From: Dyella_B sp036746095
GTDB taxonomy: Bacteria > Pseudomonadota > Gammaproteobacteria > Xanthomonadales > Rhodanobacteraceae
Direction: 5' to 3'
DNA: 64,000 nt
Assembly: GCF_036746095.1 (NCBI RefSeq)
Contig: NZ_DAIOEU010000010.1
Location: forward strand, 47,949-111,948
A program made the translations under genes and the position numbers. Every line of letters begins with the position of its first letter. Position 1 is the first letter of the stretch. This document shows, piece by piece, positions 37,472 to 48,074 of this stretch. The notes under the pieces were generated by a model. The model ran no database searches. It saw only the letters and a program-made list of their open reading frames with translations, and was not told where the DNA came from.

Positions 37472-38575
37472 TCAGCCCCTCGCCTTGCGCGGCGCGCGCG
37501 CGGTGTATTGATGGCGAAAATTCCAGGCGGCAAGCGCAAACAATCCAAGGCTGAGCAGCCACATCGGCGTGGCGTGGTGCCAGTGCCCCTTGGCGAGCTG
37601 ACCGCGGCACAAGGCAAGCAGGTTGTAGTAAAGAAAGAAGCCAAGCACGGCGATCAGCATGCGCCCGTAGCGCGGTTCGCGCGGCGTCTGTTTCGACAGC
37701 GGCATCGCCAGCATTAGCAACGCCAGCGTCATCAGCGGCACCACCGTACGCCACGCGAATTCGGCGCGCGCATCGGGCGTGGTGTTGTGCATCAGGTCGA
37801 TCATGCCGAGGTTGTGGATGGGATCGGCTTCGTCATCCGATTGAATGGACGAGAGTGCGTTGTCGTTGCGCTCGTATTGCATGCGGCGCCAGTTGTCCGC
37901 GCCCAGCGGAATTTCGTATTGCCAGCCGTCATTCAACGCCAGATAGCGGTTGCTGCTGTCGCTGTTGGAATAGAGGTTGCCGTGCTGGCCGGTGGCCATT
38001 TTCATCACCCGGCTGCCGTCCTTGTTGGTGCGCTCGGCGGCGATGAAGGTGCGACCGAGCTTCTGGCCATCGCGGCTCAGCGTATCGACCAGGATGATGC
38101 CGCCCTTGCCCGGCAGTTCGGTAAAGCGGCCGGCGTCGAGGCCTGCGGCGATGATGGAACGGTTCGCCGCCGCGACCAGGCTGTCGGAGGTGCGCGCCGA
38201 CCACGGCCCCAGCCACATCGACACCGCGCTGACCAGCACGAGCATGACCACCGCCACGATCGCCATCGGCCGCAGCAAGCCGCCCATGCCCATGCCCGAG
38301 GAGGCAAGCACGTGCATCTCGCTTTCGCGGTACATGCGCCCGAAGCTTTGCAGCACACCCAGGAAGCCCGCCAGCGGCAGCATGCTGGACAGGGTGTCGA
38401 TCATGTTCAACCCCAGCACCTGGAACATCACGCTGGCCGGAAAGCTGCCCTTGGCCACTTGCTCAAGCACGTGCGCGAACGTGGTGCCGGCCATGATCAC
38501 CAGCAGCACGATGACGGTCGCGCCGATGGTCGTGCCCAGCTCGCGCAGGAAATACCGGTCTAGGATGCTCAGCAT
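37472..38575 (-). CDS. lptF: LPS export permease LptF
   Basis: 367 residues; MLSILDRYFLRE is the standard LptF start. Same fold as LptG with a periplasmic beta-jellyroll. SSGMGMGGLLRP marks the cytoplasmic coupling helix and MPLSKQTPREPRYGRM the fifth-helix region. Partner of LptG in the LptB2FGC complex. Divergent from pepA, as in most gammaproteobacteria. Confidence 0.95.
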   Translation of the reverse strand: MLSILDRYFLRELGTTIGATVIVLLVIMAGTTFAHVLEQVAKGSFPASVMFQVLGLNMIDTLSSMLPLAGFLGVLQSFGRMYRESEMHVLASSGMGMGGLLRPMAIVAVVMLVLVSAVSMWLGPWSARTSDSLVAAANRSIIAAGLDAGRFTELPGKGGIILVDTLSRDGQKLGRTFIAAERTNKDGSRVMKMATGQHGNLYSNSDSSNRYLALNDGWQYEIPLGADNWRRMQYERNDNALSSIQSDDEADPIHNLGMIDLMHNTTPDARAEFAWRTVVPLMTLALLMLAMPLSKQTPREPRYGRMLIAVLGFFLYYNLLALCRGQLAKGHWHHATPMWLLSLGLFALAAWNFRHQYTARAPRKARG

Positions 38576-38672
38576 GCGATAGAATTATGAGTTCCGTGCC
38601 TGGCCGGTCCTGGCAGGCAAACCCGTAGTCTAGCCGGTTCGGTGCGTGCCGGTCTTCCCGCAGGAAATGACG

Positions 38673-40166
38673 ATGACGCTTCAATTCAGCCTAGTCTCCG
38701 CCGCTCCCGAAACCGTCGAGACCCCGTGCGTGGTGGTCGGCGTCTATGAAAACGGATTGCTGACCAGCGCCGCGGCGCGCGTTGACAGTGCAGCCGACGG
38801 CGCGATCAAGCGCCAGGTGGAAAGCGGCGACATCAACGGCAAGGCTGGCAGCAGCATCCTGCTGTTCGCACCGCCAGGCGTGCAGGCCAAGCGCGTACTG
38901 GTCATCGGCCTGGGCGGACAGAAAGGCTTCGACGCCGCGCGTTTCCAGAAGGTGAACCTGGAAGCGGCCCGTGCGCTTACGCGCCTGCCGATCGACGGTG
39001 CCGTGTCCTTCCTCGCCGAAGCCGACGTGCCGGGCCACGACGCCGCATGGCGCGTTCGCACCGCCGCGCTGGCCGCCGATTACGCCGCCTACCGCTACAC
39101 CGCCACCTTCAAGCCGCGCGAGAAAACCGGCCAGCCGGAATTGCGCAGCCTCGGCTTCGTCGCCGACGCGCACGCACAAACGGGCCTCGATCAAGCCATC
39201 GCCATGGCCGAAGGCGTGCGCTTTGCACGCGAGCTTGCCAACCTGCCGCCCAACATCTGCAACCCGGCCTACATCGCCGAACAAGCGACGAAATTCGCCG
39301 AGGCGCATGCGGCCAACGAGGTCGGCTGCAAGATACTCGATCACGAAGACATGCAACGCCTCGGCTTCGGCTCGTTGCTGGCCGTCGGCCGCGGCTCCGC
39401 CAACAAACCGAAGCTGGTGATACTCGAATACAAGGGCGGCGCGGCGGACGAAAAACCCTATGCACTGGTCGGCAAGGGCATCACCTTCGACACCGGCGGC
39501 ATCAGCCTGAAGCCCGGCCCGGGCATGGAAGAAATGAAGTTCGACATGGGCGGCGCCGCCGGCGTGCTCGGCGCGTTCGTCTCGGCCGTGAAGCTGGGCC
39601 TGAAGATCAACCTCGTCTGTGTCGTGCCGGCAGTGGAGAACATGCCCGACGGCGACAGCTATCGCCCCAGCGACGTGCTCACCAGCCTCTCCGGCCTCAC
39701 CATCGAAGTGCTCAACACCGATGCCGAAGGCCGCCTGATCCTTTGCGACGCGCTCACCTATGCCGCGCAGACGTTCCAGCCCAAGGTGCTGATCGACGCC
39801 GCCACGCTGACCGGCGCGTGCGTGATCGCACTGGGCAAGCACGCCAGCGGCCTGATGAGCAAGCACGACGACCTGGCCGAAGAACTGCTGCGTGCAGGCG
39901 AGCTGTCGCTCGATCGCGCATGGCGCCTGCCGCTGTGGGACGACTACCAGGCGCAACTCGATTCCGGCTTCGCCGACGTGGCCAACATCGGCGGCAAGAA
40001 CGCAGGTGCCATTACTGCCGGCTGCTTCCTGTCGCGCTTCACCGAAGGCCAGCGCTGGGCGCATCTGGATATCGCCGGCACCGCGTGGGACGAAGGCCGC
40101 AAGGGCCTGGCCACCGGTCGCCCGGTGTCGCTGCTGGCACAGTGGCTGATCGACCGCGCCGGCTGA
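38673..40166 (+). CDS. pepA: leucyl aminopeptidase
   Basis: 497 residues from the second of two close ATGs; the ribosome site AGGA is seven bases before 38673 but only one base before 38667. M17 family, two-metal hexameric aminopeptidase removing N-terminal residues. The metal/active site motif NTDAEGRLILCDAL is intact, with GKGITFDTGGISLKPG carrying the lysine and aspartates. E. coli PepA also acts as a DNA-bending accessory of Xer recombination, of interest as xerD is in the same window. Confidence 0.97.
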   Translation: MTLQFSLVSAAPETVETPCVVVGVYENGLLTSAAARVDSAADGAIKRQVESGDINGKAGSSILLFAPPGVQAKRVLVIGLGGQKGFDAARFQKVNLEAARALTRLPIDGAVSFLAEADVPGHDAAWRVRTAALAADYAAYRYTATFKPREKTGQPELRSLGFVADAHAQTGLDQAIAMAEGVRFARELANLPPNICNPAYIAEQATKFAEAHAANEVGCKILDHEDMQRLGFGSLLAVGRGSANKPKLVILEYKGGAADEKPYALVGKGITFDTGGISLKPGPGMEEMKFDMGGAAGVLGAFVSAVKLGLKINLVCVVPAVENMPDGDSYRPSDVLTSLSGLTIEVLNTDAEGRLILCDALTYAAQTFQPKVLIDAATLTGACVIALGKHASGLMSKHDDLAEELLRAGELSLDRAWRLPLWDDYQAQLDSGFADVANIGGKNAGAITAGCFLSRFTEGQRWAHLDIAGTAWDEGRKGLATGRPVSLLAQWLIDRAG

Positions 40167-40226
40167 CCAAAATCCGGGAACAGCAGCGCAAGGGCTTCTG
40201 TTCCCTCCCCTTCGCCACTGACGACG

Positions 40227-40649
40227 ATGCCCCGCGCCGACTTCTACCTCATCGCCAAGCCGCGCTTCAGCGAGCAGCCGCTATTGCTTGTATGCGAACT
40301 GGCACGCAAAGCCTTCGCCGCGCAACAGCCAACGCTCATCCTCACGCGTGACTTCGAACAGGCAGAAGCCCTGGACGAATTGCTGTGGTCGTTCGACGAC
40401 GACACCTACATCCCGCATCAACTCGCCGGCGATGATGACGACGGCAACACCGCCGTACTGATCGCTCCGCCCGGTGTCGACACATCGGCGCGCCCATTGA
40501 TCATCAACCTGCGCGAGCAATGCCCGCAGAGCTATGGCGAACGCGTGCTCGAAGTGGTGGCGGCAAACCCGGAAGAACGCGAAGGCTCGCGTCTACGCTG
40601 GCGCGAATACCAGCGGCTGGGTTTCGAGGTGAATAAACACGACATGTAA
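40227..40649 (+). CDS. holC: DNA polymerase III chi subunit
   Basis: 140 residues starting MPRADFYLIAKPRF, with the core typical of HolC (ALDELLWSFDDDTYIPHQL, then a nucleotide-binding-like loop). Chi joins the clamp loader to SSB. It follows pepA as usual, but valS, its normal next neighbour, is not here: a histidine kinase on the other strand follows. Confidence 0.92.
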   Translation: MPRADFYLIAKPRFSEQPLLLVCELARKAFAAQQPTLILTRDFEQAEALDELLWSFDDDTYIPHQLAGDDDDGNTAVLIAPPGVDTSARPLIINLREQCPQSYGERVLEVVAANPEEREGSRLRWREYQRLGFEVNKHDM

Positions 40650-40748
40650 TCCGGCCGTCTCGGCATACATCGGTATGCCTTCGCTGACGATGCAAACCGA
40701 GGCACGCATACCGCGTGGCGACGGGTACGTGGAATAGATCAGACCAGC

Positions 40749-43700
40749 CTAAGCCATTTTTATATCTTTCGACGCCGCCGCCCGCGCCATCATTGCCTCC
40801 TGCAACGCCGACGCCAGCAGGGTGCCGTTCAACGGCTTGTGCAGGAACGCATCGATGCCCACCTGTCGCCCGCGCGTCATTTCTTCCTTGTCGCCGCGTA
40901 CCAGCAGCGCAACGATCGGCACCTGCTCACCGCCGACATCGCCGCGGCGAATCAACTGCGCCACCTGAAAACCGTCGATGCCGGGCAAATCCAGTTCCAG
41001 CAGCATCACATCGCAGGCTTCCACCGCCAATTCCGCCAAGGCATTCAAACCATGATTGGCATGCCGCACGCGATGCCCTTGATGTTCGAGCATGGCGCGA
41101 ATGGTGTCGGCGATAGTGGCATCGCCTTCCACCAGCAGGACATTCAACACGCGCTGATGACTGCGCTCCGATTCGTCGTGCGCGGTTGCCGGCGCGACGT
41201 CCAAGGGCAGATGTACGTGGAAGGTACTGCCTTCGCCGAGCGTGGAGTCCAGCGTCATGCGGCCGCCCATCAGCCCGACCAGTTCGTTGCAGATGGCCAG
41301 GCCCAGGCCGCTGCCGATGCTGCGCTGCGGGCCTTCGTCCTGTTCGAAGCGGCTGAACAGGCGCACACGGCTGGTTTGGGAAATGCCGGGGCCGGTATCG
41401 CTCACGTCCAATGACAAAGAACCGTCCGACCAACGGACATCGATGCGAACGCCGCCGCGCTCGGTGAATTTCACCGCGTTGTTGACCAGGTTGAACAGCA
41501 CCTGGCGAATGCGCAGCGCATCGCCGATCAGTAACGCGGGCACGTTTTCATCGACGTGCAGCTCAAGCGTCAGGCGCTTGGCCTGTGCAGCGCCTTTTTG
41601 CAGGTGCACCACATCCTGCAAGACGGGGCGCAGCTCGAATGGCGTTGGATCCAGCACCAGCTTGCCGGCTTCGATGCGCGCCAGGTCCAGCGCATCGTTC
41701 AGCAGCTTGAGCAGCAGGTTGCTCGCGCGCTGCATGGATTCGGCGTATTCGCGCTGCGTATTGTTCAGGGGTGTCGCCAACAACAGCTCGGCCATGCCCA
41801 TCATGCCCGTCATCGGCGTGCGGATTTCATGGCTGAGCGTAGCGAGAAAACGGCTCTTCGCCGCACTCGCCTGTTCGGCAATCTGGTGCCGTTGCTCGGC
41901 AAACAGAATGCGTCGACGATGCGCCAAGCGGCGGCGCCAGGCGAACATCACCAGCAACCCCAAGCCTGCCGTCACACACACGTAAAGCAGCCACGCCCAC
42001 CAGCGCAGCCACGGCGGCGCCTGCACGATGATGTGCAAGGGAGCGGACAGCTGCACCCATTCGCCTTCTGAACTGCGCGCCATGATGTCGAGGGTGTAAT
42101 CGCCGCTGCCAAGGCCGGTGAATTCACGCTCGCCATGATTGCCGCGATCCACCCAATCGCTGTCGAAACCATTGAGACGGAAGCGGTACTGATTGGCCGA
42201 CGGGTTGATGTAGGAGAACAACGTGGCCTGTATATGCAATTGGCTGTCGCGCCAACTCACACGAATCGGTTGCGCGTTCAACGGCAAATGACGGATCGCG
42301 CCCTCGTGCTCCACGGTAATCTCGGTCACCGACAAGGCCGGCGGCACCAGCGGCGGGTCCACTTTGTCAGGATCGAACCCGACTACACCGCCGTTCGTCG
42401 CGGCATAGAGATAGCCGTTGGGTAGCAGTGCGTAGCCGCGATCGAATTCGCCGTTCGCCAGGCCGTTCTGCAAACCCACGTGGTAGAAGGTGCCTCGTGC
42501 GGGATCGTAGCGCCACAGTCCTTCGATGCTGAAAATCCACTCCCGTCCCAGGCAGTCGACATCCATGTCCACGGCACGCAATGACGGCCAGCCGTGCTCG
42601 GCATCCACGCTCTTGTCCAGCACCATGCGCTGTCCGGCAAGGTGGTAATGCGACAGGCCATCCTCGGTGGCCACCCATAGACCGGTGCGATCGAAATCGA
42701 ACGCGTCGACGGCCTTGCCGACCGGTATGCCCGGCACCATCACGAAACGGTCGCGCGCATGATCGAACCACATCAAACCGCCGTCGCTGGCGTACCAGAA
42801 CGTGCCCTTGTAGAGCGTCATCTGGCTGCCCCACATCACCTTCTCGTTCGGCTTGTCCATCTCCACCGCAGACACCGCCAGCGTCTCCGGGTCGATGCGG
42901 AAAATGCCGTGGCCGAACGTGCGGGCGTACATCCTGCCGTCCAGGCCCGGCTCTACCTCGAGCGGATGATCAAGCATCGCGCCTTGGGGATCGACCTGGT
43001 CGAGCCGGTCGTGTACGTAGTCGTAGCGATACAGCGCGCCCTGCGAAACGATCCACAAGCGCTGGCGAAAGTCTTCGGTCATGCCGACCACGTCCCCGCC
43101 GAGACCGTCGAGAATGTGCTCGACCTTGCCGGTGACAGGGTCCAGCCGATCCACGCGGCCATCGCGTTCGCCCACCCATACGTGCCGGCCATCGCGACCG
43201 CGCGCCATGCTGGTGGCCATCGAATCGCGCAGGCTGTCGGGATCGTCGGGAATGTGCGTGAAGCGGCTGAAGCGGTTCCAGTCCGGCGCGAGATAGGCAA
43301 CACCGCCCTCGAAGGTCGTCGCCCACAGGCCGCCTTCACGATCGACCCGCGTTTGCCAGATCCAGGTGCCCGGCAGGTCGCCATGCAGCAACGGCTGGTC
43401 GACCAATGGAATGATCGGCGCATCCGGGCGCATCTGCAGATACATGCCGCGCTGCGTGCCGATCCACAGATGACCGGCCTTGTCGCGCGTGCTGGTCATC
43501 ACGTTGGTCCGGTGCGGAATCGTCGATTCGCCGAACAGGTGCGCCACGTCGTCCGGGCCGACTATCAGCAGCCCTCGCCCGGTGGCGATCCGTACTTCGT
43601 TGCCGCTGCCATTGATGCGCCAGGCATCCATCGACTGGCTGGGATCGGCAGGCTTGATGCGCACGAAGCCACCATCGGCTTCGCGGCGAAATACACCGCG

Positions 43701-44354
43701 ATCGGATCCCACCCATAGTCGCCCCTTGGGGTCGACGTACAACGTCGCTACCGTCCCGAAATCGCTGGGATACAGACCAAGCAAGGGATTGGTGATGTGT
43801 TCGAAACCCTGGCCATCGGGCAGCATGCGGTCCAGGCCGTCGGCCGTGCCCACCCAGATCGCGCCGTCCGGCGTTTGCGCGATCGACCACACCTGGTCGC
43901 TGGTCAGGCTTTGCGGATTGCCCGGATCGTGCCCCCAGTGCGTGAACTTGCCCGTGGCGGCGTCATACCGGTTCAGGCTGGCGTCCAGGCTGCCAGCCCA
44001 GAGCCTGCCTTGCTGGTCGACCAGCAGGGTCGAGATCTCGTTGTTGTAAAGCGAGTCCGGATCGTTCTCGATGTGCCGGAACACCTGGAAGCGCACGCCG
44101 TCGAAGCGGGCAAGGCCGCCCTTGGTGCCGAACCACATGGCGCCGTCGTGATCCTGCACCACGGTGTAGACGACGCTGCTCGGCAGCCCATCCTGCGTGC
44201 CGTAGCGGCGGAACTGTGGCGTGGGCAGCGGGGCGACGTCGGACGTGTGGATGGCCGTCGGCTGAGCCGGCGCACTCGTCGCAGATGCCGCTGCCGCACT
44301 GCCGGACGCCGACGCACCCAGCAGTAAAGCCAGCCCCAACATGACAACCGACAC
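40749..44354 (-). CDS. hybrid sensor kinase with beta-propeller sensor and degenerate receiver
   Basis: 1201 residues, GTG start with GAGGG upstream (an ATG four codons later is possible). Signal sequence, then a two-component propeller (Reg_prop repeats such as GAMWFGTKGGLARFD, about residues 50-690), a Y_Y_Y domain (about 700-775), a membrane helix near 790-810, HisKA with H in LSHEIRTPMTG, HATPase (NAVKFTE, DTGPGIS, GSGLGLAI), and a C-terminal receiver from about 1069. The receiver has Glu at 1120 where the phospho-Asp should be (LLELDLPG), Gly in the acidic pair (VEGD), and no Thr switch; Lys is kept. HTCS-type sensors usually detect glycans and carry an AraC output, absent here. Confidence 0.9.
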   Translation of the reverse strand: MSVVMLGLALLLGASASGSAAAASATSAPAQPTAIHTSDVAPLPTPQFRRYGTQDGLPSSVVYTVVQDHDGAMWFGTKGGLARFDGVRFQVFRHIENDPDSLYNNEISTLLVDQQGRLWAGSLDASLNRYDAATGKFTHWGHDPGNPQSLTSDQVWSIAQTPDGAIWVGTADGLDRMLPDGQGFEHITNPLLGLYPSDFGTVATLYVDPKGRLWVGSDRGVFRREADGGFVRIKPADPSQSMDAWRINGSGNEVRIATGRGLLIVGPDDVAHLFGESTIPHRTNVMTSTRDKAGHLWIGTQRGMYLQMRPDAPIIPLVDQPLLHGDLPGTWIWQTRVDREGGLWATTFEGGVAYLAPDWNRFSRFTHIPDDPDSLRDSMATSMARGRDGRHVWVGERDGRVDRLDPVTGKVEHILDGLGGDVVGMTEDFRQRLWIVSQGALYRYDYVHDRLDQVDPQGAMLDHPLEVEPGLDGRMYARTFGHGIFRIDPETLAVSAVEMDKPNEKVMWGSQMTLYKGTFWYASDGGLMWFDHARDRFVMVPGIPVGKAVDAFDFDRTGLWVATEDGLSHYHLAGQRMVLDKSVDAEHGWPSLRAVDMDVDCLGREWIFSIEGLWRYDPARGTFYHVGLQNGLANGEFDRGYALLPNGYLYAATNGGVVGFDPDKVDPPLVPPALSVTEITVEHEGAIRHLPLNAQPIRVSWRDSQLHIQATLFSYINPSANQYRFRLNGFDSDWVDRGNHGEREFTGLGSGDYTLDIMARSSEGEWVQLSAPLHIIVQAPPWLRWWAWLLYVCVTAGLGLLVMFAWRRRLAHRRRILFAEQRHQIAEQASAAKSRFLATLSHEIRTPMTGMMGMAELLLATPLNNTQREYAESMQRASNLLLKLLNDALDLARIEAGKLVLDPTPFELRPVLQDVVHLQKGAAQAKRLTLELHVDENVPALLIGDALRIRQVLFNLVNNAVKFTERGGVRIDVRWSDGSLSLDVSDTGPGISQTSRVRLFSRFEQDEGPQRSIGSGLGLAICNELVGLMGGRMTLDSTLGEGSTFHVHLPLDVAPATAHDESERSHQRVLNVLLVEGDATIADTIRAMLEHQGHRVRHANHGLNALAELAVEACDVMLLELDLPGIDGFQVAQLIRRGDVGGEQVPIVALLVRGDKEEMTRGRQVGIDAFLHKPLNGTLLASALQEAMMARAAASKDIKMA

Positions 44355-44522
44355 TTATCGACCCTCAGGCACGTCGGCGAAGCAGTCACCCTACCCATGC
44401 GCCTCGCAAGGGGAAATCATGCCAAATCCGTCTGACTGCCGCACCTGCTGTTCATGGCAACGCAACAATCCGTTTCTGTCTCTGCGCTGGCGGAGCCATA
44501 ACGTTTCCGCCAGACTTCCGGA

Positions 44523-45137
44523 ATGAACCGCCTACGGCTCGCCCTGCTGCTGCTCGCGTCATGTTTCGGCTGCATGTCGGTGCAGCCCGCCCACGCGGCC
44601 CCCGATAGCTACCGCTACGACACAGTGCACAGCCAGATCATCTTCAGCATCGACCACGATGGGTTCTCGCGCCCGCTCGGGCGACTGCATATCGCCCAGG
44701 GCACGCTGCGCTTTGACCCTGATGACTGGTCCAAATCCAGTACCGAGCTGGATATCGACATGCGCGATGTAGACATGGGCGATGCAGCCTGGAACGAAGC
44801 GGTGTGCAAAGCCTCGCTGCTCGATTGCAAGACGTACCCGAGCGCGCACTTCGTCAGCACCGCGGTGGAACGCAAGGACGATACGCACGGCGTGCTGCAC
44901 GGCACGCTCACCCTGCACGGCGTGAGCCAGCCGGTCGACCTCCCGTTTCGCGTCAACCGCATCGGCAAGACGATCTACGGCTTGCACACCGTGGCTGGTT
45001 TTTCCGCCACCGCCGCGCTCGATCGCACGACGTTCGGCATCAACGGCTTTCCCCGTGCCATCGGCCGCGGCGTCGCGGTCTGGCTGGAACTGGAAGGCAT
45101 ACGCGACAGTTCCAGCAACAACAAGGTGCATCCATGA
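44523..45137 (+). CDS. YceI family exported protein (first of two)
   Basis: 204 residues with a signal peptide ending near HAAPD (about residue 26). The lipocalin-like YceI fold is shown by YDTVHSQIIFSIDHDGFSRPLG and LTLHGVSQPVDLPF. YceI proteins bind isoprenoid quinones or similar lipids in the periplasm. Its stop overlaps the start of the cytochrome b561 gene (ATGA), so the three-gene operon is translationally coupled. Confidence 0.92.
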   Translation: MNRLRLALLLLASCFGCMSVQPAHAAPDSYRYDTVHSQIIFSIDHDGFSRPLGRLHIAQGTLRFDPDDWSKSSTELDIDMRDVDMGDAAWNEAVCKASLLDCKTYPSAHFVSTAVERKDDTHGVLHGTLTLHGVSQPVDLPFRVNRIGKTIYGLHTVAGFSATAALDRTTFGINGFPRAIGRGVAVWLELEGIRDSSSNNKVHP

Positions 45138-45715
45138 GTTTGCGCAGCAATGGTCATCAGTGGGGTTCGGTGGCCAAGCTTTTCCATTGGATCGTCGCCC
45201 TGGGCATCCTCGGCAACGGCATATGGGGCTTGCTGATGACCGGCATGGCGCCGTCGATAAACAAGATCAACATCTACGCGCTGCACAAATCGATCGGCCT
45301 GACGGTGCTGGCGCTGTTCGCGCTGCGCCTGGCGTGGCGCTTGTATGACGGCGCGCCGCCGGACGAACCCATGCCGCGTTGGCAGCGCGTCATGGCGCAT
45401 GCCACGCACGCCGTGCTGTACGGATTCATTCTGGCCATGCCGTTGAGCGGGTGGCTGTTCAATTCATTGCACGGTTATCCGCTGCAATGGTTCAAGCTGT
45501 TCAACCTGCCGGCGCTGGCGGCGAAGAACGACGATCTTTCGCAGCTCGCCGGCGAAGTGCACGAATGGCTGTTTTACCTGCTGCTGCTGGTGCTGGTGGG
45601 ACACGTCGGCGCGGCATTGAAACATCATTTCTTCGAACAGGACAACGTATTGCGGCGCATGCTGCCGTTCGCACGCGTGCGCCAAGGCAAGACCACTTCA
45701 GGAGGACTCACATGA
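45134..45715 (+). CDS. cytochrome b561 family protein
   Basis: 193 residues, four membrane helices. Heme-ligand histidines are in place: HWIVALG in helix 1, HKSIGL in helix 2, HATHAVLYG in helix 3, and HEWLFYLLLLVLVGH in helix 4. It should pass electrons between the quinone pool and the periplasm. Start (ATG at 45134) overlaps the upstream yceI stop, and its own stop overlaps the next yceI start; both overlaps are ATGA. The pairing of YceI with b561 is common in proteobacteria and suggests quinone binding. Confidence 0.94.
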   Translation: MSLRSNGHQWGSVAKLFHWIVALGILGNGIWGLLMTGMAPSINKINIYALHKSIGLTVLALFALRLAWRLYDGAPPDEPMPRWQRVMAHATHAVLYGFILAMPLSGWLFNSLHGYPLQWFKLFNLPALAAKNDDLSQLAGEVHEWLFYLLLLVLVGHVGAALKHHFFEQDNVLRRMLPFARVRQGKTTSGGLT

Positions 45716-46269
45716 ACATCCGCACTTCTTCCATTGCCGTGCTGCTCGCCCTGGCCATGCCATGCATCGCCAATGCTGCCGACTACAACGTGCAACCCGG
45801 CAGCACGCTGGGTTTCACCAGCAATTTCCAGGGCAGCAACTTCGATGGCCATTTCACCAAATGGACGGCCGCCATCAGCTATGACGCGACGAAGCTGGCC
45901 TCGTCGAAATTCGATGTGACGGTCGACCTTGCTACCGTCAAGACCGGCGACAAGGACCGTGACGGTGCGCTGCCCGGAGCGGATTTCTTCAACGTCGCGA
46001 AATATCCGCAAGCGCACTTCGTCACCACGGCATTTCACCAGCAAGGCAGCCAGGTCATTGCCGATGGCATGTTGACGCTGCGCGGAGTCACCAAGCCGGT
46101 GAGCTTGAACGTGGCATTCAAACCGCAAAAAGGCAACGGCGCCACGCTGGATGTCACCGGCACGGTGAAGCGGCTGGACTTCGGCGTGGGCGGCGGACAG
46201 TACGCGGATACGTCGGTGATCGGGCCGGACGTGAAGGTGATGGCGCATCTGGTGCTGAGCGCCAAGTAA
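45712..46269 (+). CDS. yceI: YceI family exported protein (second of two)
   Basis: 185 residues; AGGAGG ribosome site before the ATG. Signal peptide ends NAADY (about residue 22). YceI motifs: PGSTLGFTSNFQGS, DFFNVAKYPQAHFVTT, GMLTLRGVTKPVSL. Shorter and better matched to E. coli YceI than the first copy, and about a third identical to it by eye. Together the two YceI proteins frame the cytochrome b561. Confidence 0.93.
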   Translation: MNIRTSSIAVLLALAMPCIANAADYNVQPGSTLGFTSNFQGSNFDGHFTKWTAAISYDATKLASSKFDVTVDLATVKTGDKDRDGALPGADFFNVAKYPQAHFVTTAFHQQGSQVIADGMLTLRGVTKPVSLNVAFKPQKGNGATLDVTGTVKRLDFGVGGGQYADTSVIGPDVKVMAHLVLSAK

Positions 46270-46280
46270 CGAGCCCGGCG

Positions 46281-46568
46281 TTATTCCCTACGGTCGTCAT
46301 TGCCGCGAAAGGGGGAATGACGACCGTGCGGGTCTTGGGTGGCGGCCATCCAATTTGTCAGTGCCGCCGCATCGAACGGCCAATCCAACTCGCGCCCATC
46401 GCGCAGGTCGCGCAACACCGGCACACGCGTACCGTAGCGGCTTTCCAGATCTTCGCTGTCGTCCACCCACACGCTGTCGAAATCCGGCACGCGCGCCTCG
46501 GCCAAGACGGCCAGTGCGAGGTCGCACAAATGGCAGTAATCGCGTTGATAGAGCACGAAATCGACCAT
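46281..46568 (-). CDS. glutaredoxin-like DUF836 protein with repeat-encoded tail
   Basis: 95 residues. Thioredoxin-like fold with CHLCD at positions 12-16, the DUF836 active site, and TRVPVLRDL as the cis-Pro loop. Family members are about 75-85 residues; here the last 13 residues before the stop (HGRHSPFRGNDDR) are encoded by the family B hairpin at 46292-46327, so the coding frame runs into a repeat. Role: thiol exchange, partner unknown. Confidence 0.85.
   Translation of the reverse strand: MVDFVLYQRDYCHLCDLALAVLAEARVPDFDSVWVDDSEDLESRYGTRVPVLRDLRDGRELDWPFDAAALTNWMAATQDPHGRHSPFRGNDDRRE
46292..46327. repeat. family B hairpin at the YceI/glutaredoxin 3' ends
   Basis: CGGTCGTCATTGCCGCG pairs with GGGGGAATGACGACCG around GAAAG. 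It lies within the 3' end of the glutaredoxin-like gene and between two converging stops, so it may also terminate the YceI operon. Confidence 0.75.
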
Positions 46569-46644
46569 ACGTGCGCTTGCAGAATGCCCCGGTGGAAACG
46601 CCCGCGTAGAATAGCCGGTTCATCCCCTCTCCACAGCGTCCCCC

Positions 46645-48027
<1,383 letters not shown>

Positions 48028-48032
48028 GCTTT

Positions 48033-48062
48033 GCTCCCTCCCCTGCTTGCAGGGGAGGGAGC
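48033..48062. terminator. convergent hairpin between sdaA and the sensor kinase
   Basis: GCTCCCTCCCCTGC and GCAGGGGAGGGAGC pair perfectly (14 bp) around TT. No U-tract; likely a terminator-repeat for both strands. Confidence 0.7.
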
Positions 48063-48074
48063 CGGACCCGTCAT

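Noticed and set aside
44342..44354. Alternative ATG start for the hybrid kinase
   Set aside because: It is possible, but GAGGG is better placed for the GTG four codons upstream; the difference does not affect domain calls.
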